Assembly: GCA_037071015.1 (NCBI GenBank)
Contig: JBAMOY010000001.1
Location: 868,001 to 932,000, forward strand
DNA: 64,000 nucleotides
Direction of reading: 5' to 3'
Origin: JBAMOY01 sp037071015
GTDB lineage: Bacteria; Bacillota_I; Bacilli_A; RF39; UBA660
Position numbers and translations under genes: made by a program. The notes under the pieces are model-generated. The model worked only from the letters and a program-made list of their open reading frames with translations. It made no database searches and had not been told where the DNA came from. Shown in pieces: positions 44,658 to 52,778 of the stretch; position 1 is the first letter of the stretch; each line of letters starts with the position of its first letter.

Positions 44658-44718
44658 AGTTCTCCTTAAATACATGAGAAAGTCCTAGCCACCTAGAACT
44701 TCTCATCATTATTATAAA

Positions 44719-46551
44719 TTATTTTTCTTCGTAATCAGCATCGATAACATCATCGTCTTTTTTATCGTTAGTTGCCCCACTAGTTTCAGTATTGGTATTT
44801 TCGGCTTGAGCTTGTTTAGAAGCCTCTTCATATACCTTAGTTGCTAAAGCCATAGCTGTCTCATTTAATTTATCTTTCTTTGCTTTAATATCATCTAAAT
44901 CATTTTTATCTAAAGCTTCTTTTAGTTCTTTAATTTCTTTTTCAGCTTTTTCTTTATCTTTAGCATCCACTTTGTCACCTAAATCCTTGATAGCCTTTTC
45001 AGTGGCAAAAATAATTTGCTCAGCTTCATTTTTCGTATCAGCTTCATTCTTACGCTTTTCATCAGCCTCTTTATTAGCTTCTGCTTCTTTTACCATCTTA
45101 TCGATTTCATCATCACTTAAATTAGTAGACGCTGTAATCGTAATTGATTGTTCCTTATTAGTTCCTAAATCTTTAGCTTTTACACTAACAATACCATTAG
45201 CATCAATATCGAAAGTAACTTCAATTTGTGGAACACCACGTGGTGCTGGTGGAATATTAGAAAGTTGGAATCTACCTAAAGTTTTATTATCGGCAGCCAT
45301 ACTTCTTTCACCTTGTAAAATATGGATATCAACAGCTGGTTGATTATCAGCCGCCGTTGAGAACACTTGTGATTTACTAGTTGGTATAGTTGTATTTCGT
45401 GGAATTAATACCGTACAAACACCACCTAAAGTTTCAATACCTAATGATAGAGGTGTAACATCTAGTAAAACGATATCACTTACATCACCAACTAAAACAC
45501 CACCTTGAATCGCTGCTCCCATAGCAACTACTTCGTCAGGGTTTACACCTTTAGAAGGTTCTTTACCAAGTTCATTTTTAATAGTTTCTTGTACTTTTGG
45601 TATACGAGTAGAACCACCGACCAATAATACTTTGTCAATATCATTTTTAGAAACACCAGCATCTTTCATAGCTTTTCTAACTGGCGTTAAAGTTGATTCA
45701 ATTAAATCATCAACTAACTCTTCAAATTTAGCACGAGTTAAACTCATTTCTAAATGTAAAGGGCCTTCTTCACTTTGGGTCAAGAATGGTAAAGAAATCT
45801 CGGTACTAGTCATACCACTAAGATCTTTTTTAGCCTTTTCAGCTGCGTCTTTAATACGTTGCATTGCCATTTTATCTTTACTTAAATCAACACCATTTTC
45901 TTTTTTAAATTCATCAACTAAGTAGTCCATGATTCTCTCATCAAAATCATCACCACCAAGTTTATTATTACCACTAGTAGCCTTAACTTCAAATACACCA
46001 TCACCAATTTCGAGAATTGAAACATCAAAAGTTCCGCCACCTAAATCGTAAACAAGAATTTGTTCTGTTTTATCTTGTTTATCTAAACCATATGCAAGAG
46101 CAGCTGCTGTTGGCTCATTAATAATTCTCTTAACATCAAGCCCAGCAATCTTACCCGCATTCTTAGTAGCTTGACGCTGTGCATCATTAAAGTAAGCTGG
46201 TACTGTAATAACAGCATCTGTTACTTTTTCCCCTAAATAAGCCTCGGCCGTGTTTTTTAAATCAGTTAAAATCATTGCTGAAACTTCTTCCGGTGTATAT
46301 TTTTTACCCTGAATTTCTACTTTTTTATCAGTTCCCATTAATCTTTTAATTGACGAAACTGTATCTGGATTAGTAATCATTCCTCTTTTTGCTTTTTCAC
46401 CAACAATTCTTTCGCCTTTTTTATTAAAAGCTACAACGGAAGGCGTTGTTCTACTACCTTCTGGATTAGCAATAACCTTTGCTTCACCACCTTCATATAC
46501 ACATACACAACTATTTGTTGTTCCTAAATCAATACCTATAATTTTTCCCAT
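44719..46551 (-). CDS. dnaK: Chaperone DnaK (Hsp70)
   Basis: ATP-dependent Hsp70. The ATPase domain has IGIDLGTTNSCV, VYDLGGGTFDVSIL and the LVGGSTRIPKVQ motif. The substrate domain has the LLDVTPLSLGIETLGG start, and the acidic C-terminus (DDDVIDADYEEK) is typical. Length 610. The ATG at 46551 follows AAAGGTGATAT; the GTG three codons earlier is inside that site. It follows grpE by 20 bases. Confidence 0.97.
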   Translation of the reverse strand: MGKIIGIDLGTTNSCVCVYEGGEAKVIANPEGSRTTPSVVAFNKKGERIVGEKAKRGMITNPDTVSSIKRLMGTDKKVEIQGKKYTPEEVSAMILTDLKNTAEAYLGEKVTDAVITVPAYFNDAQRQATKNAGKIAGLDVKRIINEPTAAALAYGLDKQDKTEQILVYDLGGGTFDVSILEIGDGVFEVKATSGNNKLGGDDFDERIMDYLVDEFKKENGVDLSKDKMAMQRIKDAAEKAKKDLSGMTSTEISLPFLTQSEEGPLHLEMSLTRAKFEELVDDLIESTLTPVRKAMKDAGVSKNDIDKVLLVGGSTRIPKVQETIKNELGKEPSKGVNPDEVVAMGAAIQGGVLVGDVSDIVLLDVTPLSLGIETLGGVCTVLIPRNTTIPTSKSQVFSTAADNQPAVDIHILQGERSMAADNKTLGRFQLSNIPPAPRGVPQIEVTFDIDANGIVSVKAKDLGTNKEQSITITASTNLSDDEIDKMVKEAEANKEADEKRKNEADTKNEAEQIIFATEKAIKDLGDKVDAKDKEKAEKEIKELKEALDKNDLDDIKAKKDKLNETAMALATKVYEEASKQAQAENTNTETSGATNDKKDDDVIDADYEEK

Positions 46552-46571
46552 ATATATCACCTTTCCTTTTA

Positions 46572-47180
46572 TTATTCACTAACTTTAACCATCGCTGGTC
46601 TAATAACCTTATCTTTAAGCATATATCCTTTTTGCATTATTTCGATAACCATACCAGCTTCGACACCATCAACCGTTTCTGTAAGTACCGCTTGATGATA
46701 AGTTGGATCAAATGGTTTATTAGCTCCATCGATCGCTTTAATATCATATTTTTCTAATGTACTTTTAAAATTACAATAGATCATCTTGAACCCTGATAAA
46801 AACTTTGACACTTCATCTTCTAAATTATCATCATCCATATTTATCGCTCTTTCAAAATTATCTAATATTGGTAAAATCTCCATTACTAAATCTTCATTAG
46901 CATATTTAAGCATCTTACTTACTTCCTCATCTTTTCTTTTACGATAATTGATAAGTTCAGCTTTTTCTCGAAGATTTTTTTCTTCTAATTCTTTATTTTT
47001 TTCTTCTAATTCTTTTATTTTTTTCTTGTATTTATCTTTTTTATCATGGTGTTCTTTATCTTTACAATGACACTCTTGTTTATCACTTTTTTTATCCTTC
47101 TTTTGTTCACCATGACAACAACAATCTTTGTCATCTTTACATTCGCAAGCTTGCGTTTTCTTTTCTAATTCTGTATCCAT
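46572..47180 (-). CDS. grpE: Nucleotide exchange factor GrpE with Cys/His-rich N-terminus
   Basis: GrpE exchanges ADP on DnaK. The long paired coiled coil (about residues 47-90), the four-helix part and the beta-wing with KPFDPTYHQAV and QKGYMLKDKVIRPAMV are standard. The first 45 residues are not: they hold seven Cys and several His (ACECKDDKDCCCHG and ECHCKDKEHH) among Lys and Asp. That extension looks metal-binding or redox-sensitive and is not part of the ordinary family. Start at 47180 follows GAGGTGAAG, 14 bases after hrcA. Confidence 0.92.
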   Translation of the reverse strand: MDTELEKKTQACECKDDKDCCCHGEQKKDKKSDKQECHCKDKEHHDKKDKYKKKIKELEEKNKELEEKNLREKAELINYRKRKDEEVSKMLKYANEDLVMEILPILDNFERAINMDDDNLEDEVSKFLSGFKMIYCNFKSTLEKYDIKAIDGANKPFDPTYHQAVLTETVDGVEAGMVIEIMQKGYMLKDKVIRPAMVKVSE

Positions 47181-47194
47181 TCTTCACCTCAATC

Positions 47195-48190
47195 TCATCT
47201 TTCTATGTTATCCTTTATATAATTTAACAAGGTTGTAACGCGATCATATTCCATACGTTTTGGTCCAATTAAAGCAATGGTACCTTCCTCGCCATTAATA
47301 GAATATTTCGTTTTAATAATGGTTACATCATCATCAAAATCATTTTCACTACCAATATAGATATTAACGCCACCTTGTTCATCATCTGACTCAATTCTCT
47401 CAATCATTTCTTTATCTTCGAATTTACTAATAATATCTCTAATTTTATCCGTATCATTAAATTCTGGTTGCATTAAAATATTTTTAGCACCATTAACTTT
47501 AATATCCGGTTTATTAGTAAAATCACTAAATGCATGATAGAAAGCATTATACAAAACCTCATGTTGTTTAACATATTGACTAATAATCGGTTTTACTTCA
47601 TATTCTAATTTAGTACTAACCTCATTAATTGGTGTCCCTACGATTAATTTATTAATTAAGTCAACCGTTTGCTTTATTTCAGCTACTTCAACTTTCTCTT
47701 TTAAAACTATATTACGATGTTCAATATGACCTTTATCCGTAATTACCAAAGCCAAAGCTCGGTTATCCTCCAAAGGTACTACTTCAACTTTGTTAACCAA
47801 ATTATCATCACTTGATTTTCCCAAAACAATAGATGTATAATTAGTCAACTCAGAAATTATTTCCATACTTTTAATAATTGTATCACTTATCATTAGCGAA
47901 TTATTGCGAAATATAGTTTGAAGTTTTAAGACATCATCACCAGTCAATTCTTTTGGTTTCATAATATGATCAACATAATACCGATAACCTTTTTCACTAG
48001 GAATACGTCCTGATGAAGTATGCGTTTTTTCTAACAAACCTAAATCTTCTAAAGTACTCATTTCATTTCTAATCGTCGCACTTGAACAATTAAGTTTCTC
48101 ACATAGTGATTTAGAACCAATTGGATGAGCAGCTTTAATATAGTCTTCGACAATTAACTTTAACAGTTCTGTTTGTCTATCATTTAACAA
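47195..48190 (-). CDS. hrcA: Heat-inducible transcription repressor HrcA
   Basis: Repressor that binds CIRCE operators with GroE help and controls chaperone genes. The N-terminal winged helix-turn-helix (LNDRQTELLKLIVEDYI, GSKSLCEKLNCSSATIRNEM, SGRIPSEKGYRYYVD) is diagnostic. The TTG at 48190 is preferred: GAGG lies seven bases upstream and the product begins LNDRQ, aligning with family starts. The upstream ATG lies only two bases from that site. The promoter carries two CIRCE elements, so the operon is self-regulated. Confidence 0.93.
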   Translation of the reverse strand: MLNDRQTELLKLIVEDYIKAAHPIGSKSLCEKLNCSSATIRNEMSTLEDLGLLEKTHTSSGRIPSEKGYRYYVDHIMKPKELTGDDVLKLQTIFRNNSLMISDTIIKSMEIISELTNYTSIVLGKSSDDNLVNKVEVVPLEDNRALALVITDKGHIEHRNIVLKEKVEVAEIKQTVDLINKLIVGTPINEVSTKLEYEVKPIISQYVKQHEVLYNAFYHAFSDFTNKPDIKVNGAKNILMQPEFNDTDKIRDIISKFEDKEMIERIESDDEQGGVNIYIGSENDFDDDVTIIKTKYSINGEEGTIALIGPKRMEYDRVTTLLNYIKDNIER

Positions 48191-48203
48191 AAGCATCACC
48201 TCT

Positions 48204-48230
48204 TTAGCACTCTTTTTACCTAAGTGCTGA
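48204..48230. promoter_or_regulatory. CIRCE operator 2 (promoter-distal arm imperfect)
   Basis: TTAGCACTC-N9-AAGTGCTGA, matching TTAGCACTC-N9-GAGTGCTAA at 16 of 18 arm positions. It lies downstream of the hrcA -10. Confidence 0.85.
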
Positions 48231-48234
48231 TTTC

Positions 48235-48263
48235 ATTATACTATTATATGTTAGCATTGTCAA
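48235..48263 (-). promoter_or_regulatory. Consensus SigA promoter of the hrcA operon
   Basis: TTGACA (48258-48263), exactly 17 bases, TATAAT (48235-48240) on the minus strand. The -35 lies within the upstream CIRCE. Confidence 0.9.
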
Positions 48264-48277
48264 TATATGAGTGCTAA
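48251..48277. promoter_or_regulatory. CIRCE operator 1
   Basis: TTAGCATTG-N9-GAGTGCTAA. The right arm is perfect and the left arm differs at two positions. It overlaps the -35 of the hrcA promoter. Confidence 0.85.
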
Positions 48278-48292
48278 TTTTATTTTTTTAAT

Positions 48293-48319
48293 AAAAAAAT
48301 CGCTAAACATCGCGATTTT
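48293..48319 (-). terminator. Terminator of the zinc-ribbon gene
   Basis: AAAATCGC/GCGATTTT stem with an eight-base loop and seven T on the minus strand. Confidence 0.85.
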
Positions 48320-48329
48320 ATCTTAAAAA

Positions 48330-48635
48330 TTATCTCTGGTGTTGATGAGTATCATCGTCAACTCTTTCGACATTAATCATCCCAGTACCGTTTGTTTGCA
48401 CTCTAAATTGACTAGTCTTAGCATTGTTACCAAATGGAATTTTGGAAATTAATTTTTGAGCCCTTAATAACACTTGTACCACTTGGTAATCTTGTTCAGT
48501 TAAAAGATTTGCACCACATTTAGGGCATGGTCTATTGACATATTCTGGATACTGATCAACTGAAACATTATAATCAACATAATCACAATTTGGATTATCA
48601 CATTGAATTCCCGAAATATTTACTTCACACTTCAT
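48330..48635 (-). CDS. Small zinc-ribbon protein, unknown
   Basis: A 101-residue protein with a zinc ribbon formed by CDNPNCDY and CPKCGANL about 20 residues apart, then a helical segment and a Gln/His-rich tail. GAGGTGATTGG precedes the ATG at 48635; the GTG three codons earlier is inside that site. It stands alone with its own terminator. Similar ribbons occur in many small regulators and phage proteins; the role is unknown. Confidence 0.7.
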   Translation of the reverse strand: MKCEVNISGIQCDNPNCDYVDYNVSVDQYPEYVNRPCPKCGANLLTEQDYQVVQVLLRAQKLISKIPFGNNAKTSQFRVQTNGTGMINVERVDDDTHQHQR

Positions 48636-48755
48636 ACCAATCACCTCTATCTTAAATATTAAAGATATTTAAATTAATTAGCAACATCATTAACATTAAC
48701 AATTAAAGGAATAATCTTATTTGATAATATTTAAAACAATATAAATACTTTTTTA

Positions 48756-49514
48756 CTATATGAAGTATATATCTCCTTCCTTGGCAGCAACAGTATTAAC
48801 AAAGTTAATTTTAGCTTCCTTTACATATTTACGGCGATCATCTTCTGGCCAAAAATGTGTTAAGACTAATTTTTTTACTTTCGCTTCTTTAGCCAACATT
48901 CCACTTTCAAATGCATGTAAATGATTTTCATTCATCACATTGTGTTCACTAATCAACGATGATTCACAGATTAATAAATCACTATTTTGAGCAAAGTTTA
49001 TTACATTATCAATATCTCTTTTACCGATATCAGAAGTATATACCATCTGTTTAAAGTCCTTTTTATCATCATAAATGACTTTAATAGCATAACTATTATC
49101 ACTGTGTAAAGTTTTTAAAAACATTATATAATAGTTACCATAATGTAATATACTATTATCAGAAATATAATTAATGTGCCAATTACTGGGGTGATGTGTT
49201 AAAACTGCATTTAAAATTATTTTTTCTAAATCATTTGTAACCTTATCAGGAACATAAACTTCTACTTTTTGATTATATAAATAAGTTGCATAGCCAATAT
49301 CAAATAACTCACTAATATGGTCCCAGTGTAAATGCGATAAAAATATTTTTAAATTAACTAGGTCTTTCTTCATATCTAATAAATTCGTAATCCCACTACC
49401 TGCATCTAATAACAGTCTAATTTCATCACCTTCAACTAAAAAACCTGGGCAATTACTTCCATTATGGGGATAAGGGGATACTGTCCCTAAAGCTGTAATT
49501 TTAAAGTTACTCAT
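48756..49514 (-). CDS. Metallo-beta-lactamase-fold hydrolase (YhfI-like)
   Basis: A 252-residue metallo-hydrolase. The HxHxDH motif is in LSHLHWDHISEL and further His/Asp ligands are in FLKTLHSDNS, YTSDIGKRD and LTHFWPED. The layout resembles the RNase Z/YhfI branch, but the substrate is unknown. It is the last gene of the PHP-coaE-coaD operon, four bases after coaD. Confidence 0.85.
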   Translation of the reverse strand: MSNFKITALGTVSPYPHNGSNCPGFLVEGDEIRLLLDAGSGITNLLDMKKDLVNLKIFLSHLHWDHISELFDIGYATYLYNQKVEVYVPDKVTNDLEKIILNAVLTHHPSNWHINYISDNSILHYGNYYIMFLKTLHSDNSYAIKVIYDDKKDFKQMVYTSDIGKRDIDNVINFAQNSDLLICESSLISEHNVMNENHLHAFESGMLAKEAKVKKLVLTHFWPEDDRRKYVKEAKINFVNTVAAKEGDIYFI

Positions 49515-49517
49515 ATA

Positions 49518-50000
49518 TCATCTTCCTAACTTTTTAACTAGTTGATGTGCTACCTCTTTGGCTACATAAGGTTCAGTATCTTTATTTAAATATGCTAATT
49601 CTCTGACAACTGATGAAGAAAGGTATTCATATTCTTTGTCCGCAAAAAGAGAGATTGTATTAATTTTACCATCACTTATATCTTTATTAATATGGGCCAT
49701 CCCTATTTCATATTCAAAATCAGTCACACTTCTAAGGCCTTTAACAATAGCTACACAACCGTATTCAAGTGCTAAATCACTCGTAACTAATCCCGTAATA
49801 ACTTCAACTTTAGGATTATTCTCATAAATATCTTTTATCATTGAAATTCTCTCTTCAATAGTAAATAGCGAATTATTCTTTTTGGCATTTACCATAACTG
49901 CAACGTAAACTTTATCAAATAAAGTTGATGCTTGTTCAATAATATTCATGTGTCCTTTAGTAATCGGATCAAAACTCCCCGGATATATAACTTTTTTCAT
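49518..50000 (-). CDS. coaD: Phosphopantetheine adenylyltransferase
   Basis: Fourth enzyme of coenzyme A synthesis from pantothenate: transfers AMP from ATP to 4'-phosphopantetheine. Nucleotidyltransferase motif YPGSFDPITKGHMNII with the HxGH-like TKGH at the N-terminus, and KGLRSVTDFEYE and YEYLSSSVVRELA near the C-terminus. 160 residues. Its start overlaps the end of coaE by 32 bases, so the last two steps of CoA synthesis are coupled. Confidence 0.96.
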   Translation of the reverse strand: MKKVIYPGSFDPITKGHMNIIEQASTLFDKVYVAVMVNAKKNNSLFTIEERISMIKDIYENNPKVEVITGLVTSDLALEYGCVAIVKGLRSVTDFEYEIGMAHINKDISDGKINTISLFADKEYEYLSSSVVRELAYLNKDTEPYVAKEVAHQLVKKLGR

Positions 50001-50553
50001 ATATTTTATTCACCGCTTTCTCTAAATCGAAATTTTGACTATTATCTAAAATCAAATCAAATTTTATTTCATCATAATTGTAACTTGCTCTTTCTCGAGC
50101 ATTAAATTTTTCTATATTTACTTTATCACGATTGATAATCCTTTGGGCTCTTATATTCTGATTAGCTTTAACTAAAATTTTGATATCACATAAATCTAAA
50201 AATTCTGTTTCCCCTAGTAAAGCCCAATCAAGAATAATAATCTTGTCTCTATTATCAACAATCACTTGCTGTATTTTAACTTTAATATATTCTTCGGTCA
50301 ATTCATTTAAAATTTTCAATTTATCTTTATCATTAAAGACAAGATTACTTAATGTTTCTCGATCAATTGTGTCATCTACCATTATCCTTTTACCAAAATA
50401 CTTGATTAATTCTTCTTTTATATGATAATCAGTTAGTGACTCATGCCCAATTCGATCGATATCTACCCATATACTATTAGGATTTCTGTTAGCCAACATT
50501 TGGGATATAAAACTTTTCCCGCTACCACTTTTTCCTACTACAGCAATCAACAT
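49969..50553 (-). CDS. coaE: Dephospho-CoA kinase
   Basis: Final enzyme of coenzyme A synthesis, phosphorylating dephospho-CoA. P-loop GKSGSGKSFISQML at the N-terminus, WVDIDRIGHE, and IILDWALLGETEFLDLCD in the middle, with the RIINRDK segment near the lid. At 194 residues it matches the family, but the sequence is divergent. The start directly abuts the PHP-domain gene stop. Confidence 0.87.
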   Translation of the reverse strand: MLIAVVGKSGSGKSFISQMLANRNPNSIWVDIDRIGHESLTDYHIKEELIKYFGKRIMVDDTIDRETLSNLVFNDKDKLKILNELTEEYIKVKIQQVIVDNRDKIIILDWALLGETEFLDLCDIKILVKANQNIRAQRIINRDKVNIEKFNARERASYNYDEIKFDLILDNSQNFDLEKAVNKIYEKSYISGEF

Positions 50554-51423
50554 TTATAAACCTCTTCTTTTATTAATATAATCAACTAATGATAGTTGTT
50601 TAATTTTTAAATTATGCTTGATTCCAGTTGCTAGTTCAATATCTTTTTTAACATTAGGCCCATGATAATCAGAACCTCCACTTACTAATAAATTATATCG
50701 TTCGGCCATAAGCAAACTATAATTTGTTTGATCTGGAGTAAAAGTACTATAATAAGCTTCAATTCCCATAAGCCCCATATTAGCTAACTCTCCAACATAA
50801 TCAGATAAAGCAGCGCGATAATCAAATTTTAAAGTACAATTATGAGCTAAAACTGGTATTCCACTAGCACTATGAATTAATTCAATCGCTTCTTGAACGT
50901 CCAAATTTTTTGTTTGATCGCTTATCTTATGATGAGCTACAATTAAATATTTATCAAATGCTTCTTTCACAGAAGAACAAACACCATAGTTCACTAATAA
51001 CCGAGCTAAATCAACACGATTAACTGTTCTAGATAAACTAAATAACTTATCAATATCATTCTTATTAAAACGAATATTAAATGACTGATATAAAATATCG
51101 ATAACTAATTTTAAATTATATTGACTATTTAAACGAAGTTCATCTAATTGATTAATAAACACTGTATTATTTAAATCTAAATCGTAACCTAAAATATGAA
51201 GTTGACCAAATGAGCATTTTGCAGATAATTCAACTCCATTAATAAAATTAATATCTTTAATGTTCATTTTTTCTAACTGTTTAGCTCCTAAAACACTATC
51301 ATGATCGGTTATCGCAAAAGTGCTTAATCTTTTAACTCGCGCCATTCCGTAAATCCCTACAGGGCTCTTTTCACCATCAGAATAATTAGTATGAATATGT
51401 AAATCCATAAGTTCTTTTTCCAT
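50554..51423 (-). CDS. PHP-domain phosphoesterase (YciV/TrpH-like)
   Basis: A 289-residue hydrolase of the polymerase-and-histidinol-phosphatase family. Metal ligands are in MDLHIHTNYSDG, AITDHDSVLGA, INGVELSA, VLAHNC and SGGSDYHG. E. coli RNase AM/YciV (TrpH) of this type is a 3',5'-nucleoside bisphosphate phosphatase and 5'-exonuclease. GAGGTGAT precedes the ATG. It begins an operon with coaE, coaD and a metallo-hydrolase and diverges from a LysR gene. The 3',5'-ADP released by CoA-dependent carrier chemistry could be its substrate, but this is inference. Confidence 0.85.
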   Translation of the reverse strand: MEKELMDLHIHTNYSDGEKSPVGIYGMARVKRLSTFAITDHDSVLGAKQLEKMNIKDINFINGVELSAKCSFGQLHILGYDLDLNNTVFINQLDELRLNSQYNLKLVIDILYQSFNIRFNKNDIDKLFSLSRTVNRVDLARLLVNYGVCSSVKEAFDKYLIVAHHKISDQTKNLDVQEAIELIHSASGIPVLAHNCTLKFDYRAALSDYVGELANMGLMGIEAYYSTFTPDQTNYSLLMAERYNLLVSGGSDYHGPNVKKDIELATGIKHNLKIKQLSLVDYINKRRGL

Positions 51424-51439
51424 TTTATCACCTCTCTAC

Positions 51440-51468
51440 TTGTATTATATAAAAAATTATATTATAAT
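51440..51468 (+). promoter_or_regulatory. SigA promoter of the LysR gene
   Basis: TTGTAT (51440-51445), 17 bases, TATAAT (51463-51468). The -35 overlaps a minus-strand TATAAT (51444-51449) that may serve the divergent PHP-coaE-coaD operon. A small inverted repeat TTGTT-N5-AACAA follows at 51481-51495. Confidence 0.65.
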
Positions 51469-51510
51469 TAAAATACATATTTGTTATCAAAACAATAACT
51501 GGAGGTTATG

Positions 51511-52407
51511 ATGAATATAGACTTTGAATTATACCGAATTTTTTATGTGGTAGCCAACAATCAAAATATTACTAAAGCTAGTCAAGAATTAATGATATCG
51601 CAACCAGCTGTAACCAAAAGTATTAAAAATCTAGAAGAACAATTAGGTGGTACTTTATTTGTACGTACTAAAAAAGGAGTCACTTTAACCCCCGAAGGAA
51701 AAGAATTATATAAATATATTAAACAAGCTATCGAATTTATTAATAACGGTGAACATCAATTTTCCAGTCTTAAAAATTTAGAGATAGGATCAATTCGTAT
51801 TGGTGTAAGTACCACCTTAACCAAAACCTTTTTATTGCCTTATTTAGAAAAGTTCCACCAATCGTATCCTAAGATAGATATTCAAATTTTTACATACTTA
51901 ACATCTGATTTAGTAGAAATGATGCGTAACGGTTCCATTGATATTATTATCTTAAATCTTCCCTTTAACGACACTAAACAAGAATTAAACATTATTCCAT
52001 GTAAAGAAGTACAAGATTGTTTCATCGTAAGTGAGCATTACAAATTTTTAGCACAAAAGAAAATACCTTTAGCCGAGTTAAACAACTACCCTTTAATTCT
52101 TCAAGCGCCAAAATCTAACACTCGTATTTTCCTTGATACTTTTTGTTTAAAACATAAAGTTATTTTAAAACCTAACATCAATATTGCTAGTTATAGTTTA
52201 GTAGTAGAATTTGCTAAAATCGGTTTAGGCATTGGTTATGCCACTAAAAACTACATAAAAAAAGAACTAGCTAATAAAGAATTATATGAATTAAAGACGA
52301 TTCCTAGTTTACCAAAAAGACAAATAGGAATCGCTTATTCTAAACACACTATTCCAAACTTTAGCACGCAAAAATTAATTGAAATAATAAAACAAGATAA
52401 GTTCTAA
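51511..52407 (+). CDS. LysR-family transcriptional regulator
   Basis: DNA-binding regulator with an N-terminal winged helix-turn-helix (FELYRIFYVVANNQNITKA, then SQELMISQPAVTKSIKNLEEQLGGTLFVR) and a C-terminal periplasmic-binding-like effector domain from about residue 90. The effector is unknown. The second of two ATG codons (51511) is preferred for spacing from GGAGG. LysR proteins often regulate the divergent neighbour, which here would be the PHP-coaE-coaD operon. Confidence 0.92.
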   Translation: MNIDFELYRIFYVVANNQNITKASQELMISQPAVTKSIKNLEEQLGGTLFVRTKKGVTLTPEGKELYKYIKQAIEFINNGEHQFSSLKNLEIGSIRIGVSTTLTKTFLLPYLEKFHQSYPKIDIQIFTYLTSDLVEMMRNGSIDIIILNLPFNDTKQELNIIPCKEVQDCFIVSEHYKFLAQKKIPLAELNNYPLILQAPKSNTRIFLDTFCLKHKVILKPNINIASYSLVVEFAKIGLGIGYATKNYIKKELANKELYELKTIPSLPKRQIGIAYSKHTIPNFSTQKLIEIIKQDKF

Positions 52408-52677
52408 TATATTTTGTTTATTTTAACTTTGGACAAACTAAATTCTTTACCAAAAGTACTTTTTTCGATATAAGTAAATAATTGATTAACATCATCAATG
52501 ATATCATTACCATTAATACCAATTTCCTCAATAGTGGGAATAATAATATTATTTTGTGTCGGCTCAATTATTTGTTTAATTATATATATTGTACTTGGTT
52601 TACCATTTTTATATCTCTCAATTATTTCATTTTTTCTTGTCAGAATACTTTAAAAATTTTTGCCCTTTTGAAGCCAT
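52404..52677 (-). pseudogene. Relic of an IS3-type transposase OrfA, frameshifted
   Basis: ATG at 52677 with AAAGGAGG upstream opens MASKGQKFLKYSDKKK and stops at TGA after 16 codons. One base further on (a run of six A) another frame continues NEIIERYKNGKPSTIY and stays open to TAG at 52404-52406. The opening matches the start of IS3/IS150-group OrfA proteins and the continuation matches the following helix-turn-helix helix, so this looks like a decayed fragment with a single-base shift. The later part (DDVNQLFTYIEKSTFG) no longer resembles OrfA. The end touches the LysR stop codon. No full element or inverted repeats are seen. Confidence 0.55.
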
Positions 52678-52680
52678 AGA

Positions 52681-52705
52681 AAAACACCTCCTTTCGGAAG
52701 TGTAT
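52681..52705 (-). promoter_or_regulatory. Hairpin sequestering the ribosome site of the transposase relic
   Basis: On the minus strand ACACTTCC-GAAA-GGAGGTGT forms an eight-base stem (one G-U pair) with a GAAA tetraloop, burying the GGAGG of the relic. Such hairpins limit translation from read-through transcripts in transposable elements. Confidence 0.55.
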
Positions 52706-52778
52706 TCTAACATAAACTAGTTTTTTTATTAATGTCTACCTTAAAGGGCGCATTTCAAATTAATCAATAATTTTATTT

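Noticed and set aside
52482..52679. 65-residue plus-strand ORF
   Set aside because: Antisense to the transposase relic, Asn/Ile-rich, no ribosome site.
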